NCBI GenBank assembly: GCA_021324675.1
Contig: JAJPIR010000278.1
Span: 1 to 64,000 of the forward strand
Direction: 5' to 3'
DNA length: 64,000 nucleotides
DNA from: Actinomycetota bacterium
GTDB lineage: Bacteria > Actinomycetota > Actinomycetes > Mycobacteriales > Pseudonocardiaceae
Position numbers and translations under genes: made by a program. Below are positions 35,900 to 43,757 of the stretch, in pieces; position 1 is the stretch's first letter, and each line of letters starts with the position of its first letter. The notes under the pieces are model-generated. The model was not told the origin of the DNA. It made no database searches and saw only the letters and a list, made by a program, of their open reading frames with translations.

Positions 35900-36904
35900 A
35901 TGACGGCTACCGGAACCCGCCTGACCCAGTATGCGCACGGCGGTGGCTGTGCCTGCAAGATCCCTCCCGGTGAGCTCGAATCGGTCGTGGCCGGGCTTGT
36001 CGGTGCGGAGGTGGCCGACCCAGCCGGGGAGTTGGTCGTCGGCCTGGATGACGGCGACGACGCTGCGGTGGTGCAGGTCCGGCACGGGCTCGCGATCATC
36101 GCCACCGCGGACTTCTTTACCCCGGTGGTGGATGACCCGTACGACTGGGGCCGCATCGCGGCGGCCAACGCCCTGTCGGATGTGTACGCGATGGGCGGCC
36201 GGCCGGTGGTCGCGGTGAACCTGCTGGGCTGGCCACGTGACGTGCTGCCCTTCGAACTGGCTGCCGAGGTGCTGCGCGGCGGCCGAGACGTGTGCGCCAG
36301 CGCCGGCTGCCACCTGGCCGGCGGGCACAGCGTGGATGACCCGGAACCCAAATACGGCATGGCCGTCACCGGTGTCGCCGACCCGCAGCTGATCCTGCGC
36401 AACGATGCTGGGGCGGCCGGGCTGCCGCTGTCGCTGACCAAGCCCCTCGGCATCGGCGTGCTCAACACGAGGCACAAAGCCACCGGTGAGGTGTTCCCGC
36501 AGGCCGTGGCGACGATGACGGCGCTCAACCAAGCCGCCGCGGCGGCCGCGGTGGCGGCCGGCGCGCGGTGCGCCACCGACATCACCGGGTTCGGCTTGCT
36601 CGGGCATCTGCTGAAACTGGCGCGGGCCAGCGGAGTATCTGCTGTGGTCAACGCAGCTGCCGTGCCCTACCTGGACGGAGCTCGCCAGGCGGTGGCCGAC
36701 GGCTACGTCAGCGGGGGCACCCGGCGCAACTTGGACTGGGTGCGCCCGCACCTGTGCGCGTCCACCTCGGTGGGCGAGGACGAGTTGCTGCTGCTCGCCG
36801 ACGCGCAAACGTCCGGCGGCCTGCTGGTGGCCGGCGAAGTCCCGGGCGCCCCGGTGATCGGCGAGCTGACCCCGCCAGGAGAGCACCTCTTGGTCGTGTC
36901 GTGA
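35900..36904 (+). CDS. selD: selenide, water dikinase (selenophosphate synthetase)
   Basis: 334 aa. Makes selenophosphate from selenide and ATP, used for selenocysteine or selenouridine. RLTQYAHGGGCACK holds catalytic Cys17 and Lys20, with Cys rather than selenocysteine. VGLDDGDDAAVV, LSDVYAMGG and AGGHSVDDPEPKYG form the ATP/metal site. DITGFGLLGHL is also typical. The ATG at 35900 fits the family N-terminus. selA, selB and tRNA-Sec are not in the window. Confidence 0.95.
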   Translation: MTATGTRLTQYAHGGGCACKIPPGELESVVAGLVGAEVADPAGELVVGLDDGDDAAVVQVRHGLAIIATADFFTPVVDDPYDWGRIAAANALSDVYAMGGRPVVAVNLLGWPRDVLPFELAAEVLRGGRDVCASAGCHLAGGHSVDDPEPKYGMAVTGVADPQLILRNDAGAAGLPLSLTKPLGIGVLNTRHKATGEVFPQAVATMTALNQAAAAAAVAAGARCATDITGFGLLGHLLKLARASGVSAVVNAAAVPYLDGARQAVADGYVSGGTRRNLDWVRPHLCASTSVGEDELLLLADAQTSGGLLVAGEVPGAPVIGELTPPGEHLLVVS

Positions 36905-37078
36905 GGTGCCGCGCTCACCGGTGATCCAACAACAACCTGCGTGATCACGACGGGCAGGGTCTGGGCCACCGGGTCGAGCAGGGCCTACGTGCCAAGCAGT
37001 CCGAGAAGGACGAAGGCTGCGGGCAAGCCAACCCGGCGCGCTCGGGCGCACAGAGCAAGGCCTAACCTGTCAGCAGTC

Positions 37079-37113
37079 GAGGGCCCGGCAAGACTGGGGG
37101 TTGCCGGGCCCTC
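37079..37113 (+). terminator. terminator-like hairpin after selD
   Basis: GAGGGCCCGGCAA pairs with TTGCCGGGCCCTC over 13 bp with a 9-base loop. No T-run follows. It lies about 175 bases after the selD stop and 65 before the next gene. Confidence 0.8.
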
Positions 37114-37178
37114 GCCGTCTGTAAGCCGCCAGTGACTTTGTGGGGGCTCGTGAGATTCACCGCGTAAGGTTTGCCAGT

Positions 37179-37775
37179 ATGGGAATCACCGTGGTCGGCA
37201 TCGGTGGTTCGATCCGTGCGGATTCGCAGACCGAGCGTGCCCTGAGCGTCGTCCTGGACAGTGCCCGTCTCGTGGGGGCGGAGACCGTCGCGATCACCGG
37301 CACGGATCTGGTGCTGCCGTTTTACGACCCGATGGTGCTCGACCGCAGCGCGGTGGCGCTGCGGCTGGTGGAGACGTTGCGCGAGGCCGACGGGGTGGTG
37401 CTGGTCTCCCCGGGCTACCACGGCACAGTGTCCGGGTTGGTGAAAAACGCGCTGGACTACGTCGAGGACTTGCGCTCTGACACCCGGCCCTACCTGGATG
37501 GGCGGGCGATCGGCTGCGTGGCGATGGCGCTGGGCTGGCAGGCGGCAGTGACCACGCTGACCGCTCTGCGTTCGATCGTGCACGCGCTGCGTGGCTGGCC
37601 CACGCCGCTAGGCGCGGCGCTGAACTCCGGCGAGGTGACCTTCGATGCCCACGGCGTTCCCTCCGACCCCGCCGTCGATCGCACCCTGCGCACCATCGGG
37701 GAACAGGTGGTGGAATTCGCCCTCGACCACCGATCCGGAGGTACGCAGAGATATCGCGCTGGCAGTGCGCTATGA
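37179..37775 (+). CDS. NADPH-dependent FMN reductase family protein
   Basis: 198 aa flavodoxin-fold protein. VVGIGGSIRADSQTERAL binds the FMN phosphate. VLVSPGYHGTVSGLVKNALDYVEDL is the conserved core loop. VAMALGWQAAVTTLTALRSI completes the family pattern. It may supply reduced flavin or reduce quinones or chromate. The substrate is not evident. Confidence 0.88.
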   Translation: MGITVVGIGGSIRADSQTERALSVVLDSARLVGAETVAITGTDLVLPFYDPMVLDRSAVALRLVETLREADGVVLVSPGYHGTVSGLVKNALDYVEDLRSDTRPYLDGRAIGCVAMALGWQAAVTTLTALRSIVHALRGWPTPLGAALNSGEVTFDAHGVPSDPAVDRTLRTIGEQVVEFALDHRSGGTQRYRAGSAL

Positions 37776-37815
37776 TTGTAAGCAGTTCTACCGGTGCGTG
37801 GCCGAGCGGTGTGCA

Positions 37816-38850
37816 TCAACAGATTTCGTTCTGTACTCCTGCTGGTCGGCTGAATTCCAGTCGAATTTTATCACTGCGCGGCAGCAGTATGGCCGTACCT
37901 TTTTCATGGGTCCAACCAGCTGGAAGGAAAAGGTACATGTTCCCGGACTGTGGTACCAGTTTAAGGTTATCGTAGCGGAATGGATAAGCCGAGTCGGCGC
38001 TTTGCCGGGTGCTTTCTCGGACGCTTGGTGTTTGAATATTCAAACTCTTCTCGCTGTAAATCGCCACATCTGTTTCGCAGGGCAGGTCAACCGCGAGGCC
38101 TCGGGCCTCTGCCTCTCCGGCATTAACCGCATAGCTTGACACCGCCCAGAACAGTCCCACGCTGACCAGAATAAAGACCGTGCCCCACTTGGCTATCACC
38201 ATACCTACCGGCACGCGCGGTGGTGTCCGCACGGATCGCCGTTTCGCGCTGAGCCTCCGGCGTAGCCGGGCGGCGTAGGCAAGCAGCAAGACTCCGATGG
38301 AAAGGCTGAGTCCACGCCCTTCCTGAGGGAAATTCATGCCGAGTACGGGATACCAGACGTCGACCATGGCCACACCGAGCAGGAACAACCCGGCAATGGC
38401 CGCCGATGGCAGCAACACCGCAAGCATGACCCGCTGGGCTCGGGTGGACAGCATGTCCAGCGGCAGCTGGTAGAGCCACAGGCCCAGCAGCATGACACCG
38501 GCGGCGTAGACCAGTGGAATGATCCCGCCGCTCGCGCTGAGAAGCAGATAGTCCTGGAGCGGAAGATTGAGGACTGTCCAATTGACGCCGAAGTACCGGA
38601 AGTACCCGATGGCGTACATCAATCCGAAGTAGAATAGTAAGGCAGTCAGCAGTGTTGTGGGGGCAACAATCGTGCCGGCGATCTTCAGCACCTGGGGCAG
38701 CACGGTTGCTGCTTCAAAATCGGTGCTTTGCGAATGATCGGGTTTAGAGGCCTCGGTATTGCTGGTTGGTTTGGGTGATCTCGCGTTGTCCGATATCGGC
38801 GCGGAGGACGACTCGACCGAACCTCCTTCGGGTGCCGCGAGGGTGGTCAC
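37816..38850 (-). CDS. multi-span membrane protein, unknown
   Basis: 344 aa. A Ser/Thr/Glu-rich cytoplasmic start of about 55 residues is followed by helices near 57-80, 100-122, 138-160, 168-185 and 222-244. After this an extracytoplasmic domain of about 95 residues ends in VQNEIC. No family is recognised. The 3' half is AT-richer than the window average. It overlaps the upstream lipoprotein gene by four bases, so the two proteins probably act together at the membrane. Confidence 0.65.
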   Translation of the reverse strand: MTTLAAPEGGSVESSSAPISDNARSPKPTSNTEASKPDHSQSTDFEAATVLPQVLKIAGTIVAPTTLLTALLFYFGLMYAIGYFRYFGVNWTVLNLPLQDYLLLSASGGIIPLVYAAGVMLLGLWLYQLPLDMLSTRAQRVMLAVLLPSAAIAGLFLLGVAMVDVWYPVLGMNFPQEGRGLSLSIGVLLLAYAARLRRRLSAKRRSVRTPPRVPVGMVIAKWGTVFILVSVGLFWAVSSYAVNAGEAEARGLAVDLPCETDVAIYSEKSLNIQTPSVRESTRQSADSAYPFRYDNLKLVPQSGNMYLFLPAGWTHEKGTAILLPRSDKIRLEFSRPAGVQNEIC

Positions 38851-39623
38851 CCTCCGGACTGCCTTTCCTTATTGTGCCTGTCTTTCGTGGTTCCCTGGTC
38901 CTGATCGGAGGTGCTCTTTCCGTACTGTGTGTTTTCCTCGTCTTGGTTGCTACCCGGCTGGGGCTGATCCGATGGCTCCGTCTCTGGCGCGTAACAACCA
39001 ATCTTGATCGTGATCACCGTATGGGGTGGTACGGGATGGTCGCTCGGAGGATTGATATAGCGCACCGTACAAGACTCGTAGTTACGGTAATTTGGCGTCG
39101 GGTCACGGATCGGTTGCGCGGTGTTCAAATCGCCAGATTCATCTTCCTTGAACCATTGGTAGCGAAGCGTCACGCAGTTGTCATTGCCGGGTCCAAGAGC
39201 TTTTATGCATTCTTTGTGTTGGGACTTCTCCCAGGAGTCACGGTCCTGATAGTCACTCTGGTTCACGGCGGGGATGCTGTGTCCGACCCCGGGGGCATTG
39301 CCGGAGGGTCGCCACTGCCCTCCGGTGGACTGCTTCGGCGGCCTCTCGCTGTCGGGCGCCTGCACACTCCCATCGCTTCCCTGCGACGCGGGCCCCCGCT
39401 GCTGCTCAGCGGGTGGCGATTGTTGCTCAGGGGGTGGCGATTGTTCTTCAGCAGGCGGTTGTTGCTCGACCTCCCCTTGCTGGCCGCCGGTCTGTTGCTG
39501 AGCGTCCCGTGGTGCGGGTGGCGCTTGCCCGGATATTGGCGGCGCCCCGCACGAAATTGCCAGCGCGCCAAGCAGCGCTGAGCACATCAGCTGGGTCCGC
39601 CACCGAGCAGCCATCTCGACCAC
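38847..39623 (-). CDS. Gln/Pro-rich lipoprotein, unknown
   Basis: 258 aa. Signal peptide with a lipobox LAISC (Cys25). A long Gln/Pro/Glu linker (residues 33-75) contains EEQSPPPEQQSPPAEQQ. A globular part with four Cys (HKECIK, NDNCVTL, YESCTVRY, KIGCYAP) follows, then a charged Gln/Asp-rich tail. The composition is unlike the neighbouring housekeeping genes and suggests accessory DNA. It is the first gene of a two-gene operon with the membrane protein. Confidence 0.65.
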   Translation of the reverse strand: MVEMAARWRTQLMCSALLGALAISCGAPPISGQAPPAPRDAQQQTGGQQGEVEQQPPAEEQSPPPEQQSPPAEQQRGPASQGSDGSVQAPDSERPPKQSTGGQWRPSGNAPGVGHSIPAVNQSDYQDRDSWEKSQHKECIKALGPGNDNCVTLRYQWFKEDESGDLNTAQPIRDPTPNYRNYESCTVRYINPPSDHPVPPHTVITIKIGCYAPETEPSDQPQPGSNQDEENTQYGKSTSDQDQGTTKDRHNKERQSGG

Positions 39624-39760
39624 GTCCTCACCCTTAGTGGTCCTCTCAGAGACTAGATCACACGCCGACCGTTCTGATACGGATTTCTCGTCAGGCCAGC
39701 GGCTTGGTCAGACCAGCGCCGCTACCCCGACATGGAGACATATCGGGGGCAGAAGGCTGC

Positions 39761-39798
39761 TTTTTACCTCGATAAGCCATTTTTACCCCGATAAGCCA
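39761..39798. repeat. 19-bp tandem duplication in AT-rich spacer
   Basis: TTTTTACCTCGATAAGCCA is followed directly by TTTTTACCCCGATAAGCCA (one mismatch). It sits in the 217-bp gap between the lipoprotein start and the GNAT gene end, next to a 6-bp-stem hairpin CCCCGA...TCGGGG (39725-39748). Confidence 0.85.
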
Positions 39799-39840
39799 TG
39801 CCGGGGACGGAGATTCGTGCCGCCGGGGCTTGGCGCCGCG

Positions 39841-40914
39841 CTAGGCGAGGCTGGCGTGGGTGGGTGCGCTGGCGAGAGGTTCGTCGGGTTGCAGGCTGGC
39901 GCGGACGCGCAGAGCGCCTCCCTCTAACCGGCCGCGTGGGCGTAACCCGGCGCGGCGCAGCACCCGCGTCAGCGCGCTGTTGCCCACTTGCGACAGCGCG
40001 ACGATCTCGGTGACTCCCTCACCCCGGGCTAGCTCGACCAGGTTGCGGGCCAGTGCGGTGCCCACTCCCCGGCCCTGCCAGGCGTCCTCCACCAGCAGCG
40101 CGATCTCTGCGGTGTCAGGTGCGGAGCCGACCAGATTTCCCAAGCCGATCGCGGCCCCGCCATCAGGGGTCACTGCAAGCAGGCTGGTAGAGCCGTCGGC
40201 ACCGATGAGCTGGTGTAGCACAGCGGCGGTCAACACCGGCCTGGTAGGCAGTGAACGCAGCGATCGGGTCTGGGGTGAGCAGCGCGCATGCAGAGCAGCG
40301 ACCAGGGGTGCATCAGCGGCGGTCGCGGGCCGCAGCAGGACCTGCGCCCCATCCGTCAGCTGCACGCTGACCCGGGTCGGCCCTGGCCGCCGCCCATCGG
40401 AGCTGCTGGCCAGCTCAAGCAGGGCCGCAGCCCGGGAAATCTCGGTGGCGGTGAACGGCCAGCCGCGACGTAACCGCACCCGGCTCGCGCCGGTGCCGAC
40501 CTCGGCGTGATGGGCCGCTGGCGGAGCGCCATCCCCGGCCAGCTCAGCACGCAGCAGGGCGGCCACAGCCTGCGCGGCGCTACCGGGGTCGACGGCCACG
40601 CAGTGCGCCAGGGCCAGCGCGGTGCTCACCGGATCGGCCAGCGCCTGTGCGTCGGCTTGCACCACCACAGTGACCCGGAACCCGCTGGCCTCCACTGTTT
40701 CCACCAGATCGGGCACCGCAAGCTGTGGCGGCACCCGGACGAGTAGCTCGTCGGTGACCGCACCATCCTGGGCTGGCTCACCGACGACATGCAAAGAAAC
40801 GATGTTCGCCCCGCAACCACCGATCGCGGCGGCGAGCGCACCCAGCTGGCCTGGCTGATCGGCAACGTCGACGTGCAGCCGCCATAGGGTCACAGTGACC
40901 ACCTCCCGGCCCAT
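39841..40914 (-). CDS. ACT domain - GNAT acetyltransferase fusion
   Basis: 357 aa. Residues about 8-85 form an ACT domain (LWRLHVDVADQPGQLGALAA then IVSLHVV), normally an amino-acid sensor. The C-terminal part (about 200-335) is a GNAT domain with VLLRPATAADAPLVAALH and the acetyl-CoA loop VEDAWQGRGVGTALARNLVE. The middle is of unclear fold. It is probably an acetyltransferase controlled by a small molecule, like the ACT/amino-acid-gated GNATs of mycobacteria. The substrate is not known. Confidence 0.85.
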   Translation of the reverse strand: MGREVVTVTLWRLHVDVADQPGQLGALAAAIGGCGANIVSLHVVGEPAQDGAVTDELLVRVPPQLAVPDLVETVEASGFRVTVVVQADAQALADPVSTALALAHCVAVDPGSAAQAVAALLRAELAGDGAPPAAHHAEVGTGASRVRLRRGWPFTATEISRAAALLELASSSDGRRPGPTRVSVQLTDGAQVLLRPATAADAPLVAALHARCSPQTRSLRSLPTRPVLTAAVLHQLIGADGSTSLLAVTPDGGAAIGLGNLVGSAPDTAEIALLVEDAWQGRGVGTALARNLVELARGEGVTEIVALSQVGNSALTRVLRRAGLRPRGRLEGGALRVRASLQPDEPLASAPTHASLA

Positions 40915-40956
40915 CTTGCTCCATTGGCATTACGGCCACGTTGACCAAGGGTTAAG

Positions 40957-42813
40957 TCAAACGTGTCGCAGTACCTCGCGAACGAAGGCAACCTCAACGG
41001 CAGCCTGCCGCAGGTTCTCGGCAACCACCAGCGATCCGTGCCCGGCGTCGTAGCGGTAACAGCGGTAGGGCTTGCCCAGCTCGTCAAGCCGGGCCAGGTA
41101 GTTGTCAATCTGGCGGATCGGGCAATGTGGATCGTTGTCCCCCGCCAGCACCAGCACCGGGGCACGCAGCTGCGCGGCGTAGCTGATCGGCGACGATCTG
41201 GCGTACTGCTCGGGCAGTTCGTCGGGCGCGCCGCCGAACAGGGCGCGGTCGAAGGCCCGCAGCGGCTCCATCTCATCGGCGTAGGCGGTGACGTAGTCGG
41301 CCACCGGCGCCCCAGCCACCCCGGCCGCCCACCGCTGCGGCTGGGTGCCCAGGGCAAGCAGGGTCAAGTAGCCGCCCCACGACCAGCCCTCCACCACGCA
41401 CCGAGCCGCGTCGGCAAACCCGCTGGAGACGGCCCAGTCGTGCACCGCGGCAACGTCTTCCAGCTCACACAGCCCGGGGCGGCCCTCGATGGCATCACGC
41501 CAGGCGGAACCGTAGCCAGTCGATCCGCGGTAGTTGACGTGCACCACAGCGAAACCGGCGTCCAGCCACAAGGCCCGGTGGGCGGAGAAGCGGTCCTCGT
41601 CTGCGGCATGCGGGCCGCCATGAAGCAGGAACACCGTGGGAAGGGCCCGGCCAGCGGGAACATGTGGTGGCCGGGCCACCAGAGCATGGACCGAGCCGCA
41701 CGGGGCCGGCACGAAATGATCGGCGAGCGGTTGCGAGCCCGGTGCCGGCCCACCCTGGGGTTGCAGCAGCGGGCGGTCGGTGCCGTCCGGGTGCAGCGCC
41801 CGGACGGTGGGTGGTTCGGCCGCGCACGACCAGGCGTACTCGACGGTGCCATCAGGCCGCACCGCTGCACCGCCCACCGTTCCGCGGGGAATCGGCAGTG
41901 CGCTCAGTGCACCGGAGGCCAGTTCGTAGTGATACAGCGCGGACCGGGCCGCGTGCTGGTCTTCAACGAGCAGTGCCGTGCCGTCGGGATACCAGTCGGC
42001 GGTGAGCTCGCCGGTAAGCGGCAACGCGAGCTGCGTCTCGGTGTTCGTGGCGATGTCCCAGACCAGCAGTTCCTGGCGGCCGCGCCGCTCGTGAGCCAGC
42101 AGCAGCCTGGTATCGCCGTCCACCGGAGCAAACCCCAGGACCTCCAGTCCCTTGCCGGGGCCGTCCCACTTCTCGGCGATGGTCTCGACGGGGCCGTCCG
42201 GACCGACGCGCAGTACCCGCACCGCAGGATGCCGGGAGTCACCGTGCTCAGAATGCATGATCGCAAGCAGTTGCTCGTCGCGGGACAGCGAACCCACCCC
42301 AGCGTCGTAGGCGCTGTGGTAGACGACCTGGGCATCGCCGTTGCGGGAGATCCATACTGTGGTGCCCTCGTCGGTGGAGAAGCCAACCGCCGCGGTGCAC
42401 CGGCCCAGATCCAACCCAGCCGGGTAGCCCGGTGGGGTGCCGGGCAGGGCTGGCAGAGGCGGCTGGTCCTCCTTGGCCCGCCCGGCGAAAGGTTCGGTCA
42501 CCCAGTTGCCGAACTCGTCGCCATCGACGTCGGCGAACCACCACACCTGCGCACCGTCGGGTGTCAGGGTCGCGATATGGGTACCGTGCGGCCGGTCGGT
42601 GACTTGCCGGTGGATCCCGGTGGACCGATCCCAGGCGTAGACCTCCCACGTGCCCGAGGCATTGGAGGTGTACAGGCAGCGATCCGGGGTGTCGCGGGCC
42701 CATCGGGGCAGGCTGACCCGGGGTGCGGTGAACCGAGCGCGCCAGCGGCCCTCCGTTTCCGAATCGTCGAACAAGACGTCAGGGACGGTTGTGGTATGGG
42801 GCGCTGCGGTCAC
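40957..42813 (-). CDS. S9 family prolyl oligopeptidase-like peptidase
   Basis: 618 aa, cytoplasmic with no signal peptide. Residues 1 to about 360 form a beta-propeller-like region (repeated VWWFADVDGDEFGNW, LLVWDIATNTETQ type blades). The C-terminal alpha/beta hydrolase has LLHGGPHAADED, VNYRGSTGYG and the nucleophile in VEGWSWGGYLTLLAL, with the Asp in AGDNDPHC and the His in DAGHGSLV. It should cleave short peptides. The normal family length is 600-680. Confidence 0.9.
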   Translation of the reverse strand: MTAAPHTTTVPDVLFDDSETEGRWRARFTAPRVSLPRWARDTPDRCLYTSNASGTWEVYAWDRSTGIHRQVTDRPHGTHIATLTPDGAQVWWFADVDGDEFGNWVTEPFAGRAKEDQPPLPALPGTPPGYPAGLDLGRCTAAVGFSTDEGTTVWISRNGDAQVVYHSAYDAGVGSLSRDEQLLAIMHSEHGDSRHPAVRVLRVGPDGPVETIAEKWDGPGKGLEVLGFAPVDGDTRLLLAHERRGRQELLVWDIATNTETQLALPLTGELTADWYPDGTALLVEDQHAARSALYHYELASGALSALPIPRGTVGGAAVRPDGTVEYAWSCAAEPPTVRALHPDGTDRPLLQPQGGPAPGSQPLADHFVPAPCGSVHALVARPPHVPAGRALPTVFLLHGGPHAADEDRFSAHRALWLDAGFAVVHVNYRGSTGYGSAWRDAIEGRPGLCELEDVAAVHDWAVSSGFADAARCVVEGWSWGGYLTLLALGTQPQRWAAGVAGAPVADYVTAYADEMEPLRAFDRALFGGAPDELPEQYARSSPISYAAQLRAPVLVLAGDNDPHCPIRQIDNYLARLDELGKPYRCYRYDAGHGSLVVAENLRQAAVEVAFVREVLRHV

Positions 42814-42855
42814 TCCCTGATAGTGCCGTATCGACTCCAGATTGGGGTTGCGTGC

Positions 42856-43035
42856 TAGCGGGCCAGGCGCCGCGCAGTGTCTTTGAGGACTGCGGTGAGG
42901 ACCCGCTGGGCCGCCGCACCCATGGTGGTCGGCACCGATTGCATGCGGTGGGCGGTGTCCGGGTCGGCGTCAGAGCGCCGGCGCAGGACTTCGAAATCGT
43001 GCAGAATCAGTCGCTGTGCCGGCGCGATTTCCGTT
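42856..43035 (-). pseudogene. MarR C-terminal fragment
   Basis: A 58-codon open stretch ends DPDTAHRMQSVPTTMGAAAQ followed by RVLTAVLKDTARRLAR. This aligns with the last 37 residues of the MarR domain encoded at 43758 (DPATAARLQRALNNMSPAAT...). In-frame codons upstream include a stop, and no DNA-binding part remains. It is a decayed third member of the local MarR array. Confidence 0.6.
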
Positions 43036-43058
43036 GGACAATTCGCTGCACTACGAAG

Positions 43059-43574
43059 TTATAGCGGCACTGCTGGTGGACGGTATCCCGGATCCTCGGC
43101 GCACTGCCGTACAGTGTCTCTCAATATGTCAAGCAGGTGGCGGCGATTCTGTGTGCTCATGCTGTTCAGTACCGCTTGTAAACGCGTCGCGGTGTCGAGA
43201 CTGATATCTCCGATGATCGGAGTAGCGGTGGTTGCAATGGTCAGGTGAACACGTCGACGGTCCTGTGGATCCGGCGTACTGCAGACGAGGCCGGCTTGGA
43301 TTAACCGATCAACCATTGCGGAGGTGGCCGGTGGTTTTGTACCTAGCGCCGCAGCTACTTCGGTGAGGGTGATCGGTGCCAACGCGCCGATGATGTGCAA
43401 CATGGTGAGTTGTGACAGCGTCATCCCGCGGCCCGCCCACACGGCGGGGCTCGAGGCGACTACTGCGCGCAGGTGGGCAATGAGCCAGTCGACATCCTGG
43501 GGTGCCAGCGCGTGAGCGGTTGTCACCGCGCGTCGACGGCCGGGCCGGCGACGTCGACGGCTACCATCGTCCAC
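43059..43574 (-). CDS. MarR family transcriptional regulator
   Basis: 171 aa, a basic tail (RRRRRPGRRR) followed by a winged helix-turn-helix. LSQLTMLHIIGALAPITLTE, then VAAALGTKPPATSAMVDRLI as the recognition helix region, then DPQDRRRVHLTI for the wing. It is strongly similar to the C-terminal domain of the DUF6390 fusion just upstream. It is located at the end of the hydrogenase gene string, so redox or hydrogenase control is possible. The ligand is unknown. Confidence 0.85.
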   Translation of the reverse strand: MDDGSRRRRRPGRRRAVTTAHALAPQDVDWLIAHLRAVVASSPAVWAGRGMTLSQLTMLHIIGALAPITLTEVAAALGTKPPATSAMVDRLIQAGLVCSTPDPQDRRRVHLTIATTATPIIGDISLDTATRLQAVLNSMSTQNRRHLLDILRDTVRQCAEDPGYRPPAVPL

Positions 43575-43757
43575 GTCGCAGATTTAACCACTGACGAAGC
43601 CACTAGGCGTATAGGCTACGTCCATCTGGTTACGTTCAGTGACGAAGCTGGCACTGAACTATGACATCGGGCTGCCACCACTGTCGCCCGCACGGTAGTG
43701 GCCGGTGCAACGGCCGATCGCTGTGGCTGGGGCTGTGCCTGTGGTGCGCTCTTTTCG

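Noticed and set aside
36905-37178. tRNA-Sec or other RNA gene next to selD
   Set aside because: Only a terminator-like hairpin was found. No acceptor stem, T-arm GTTCGAATCC or CCA pattern is present.
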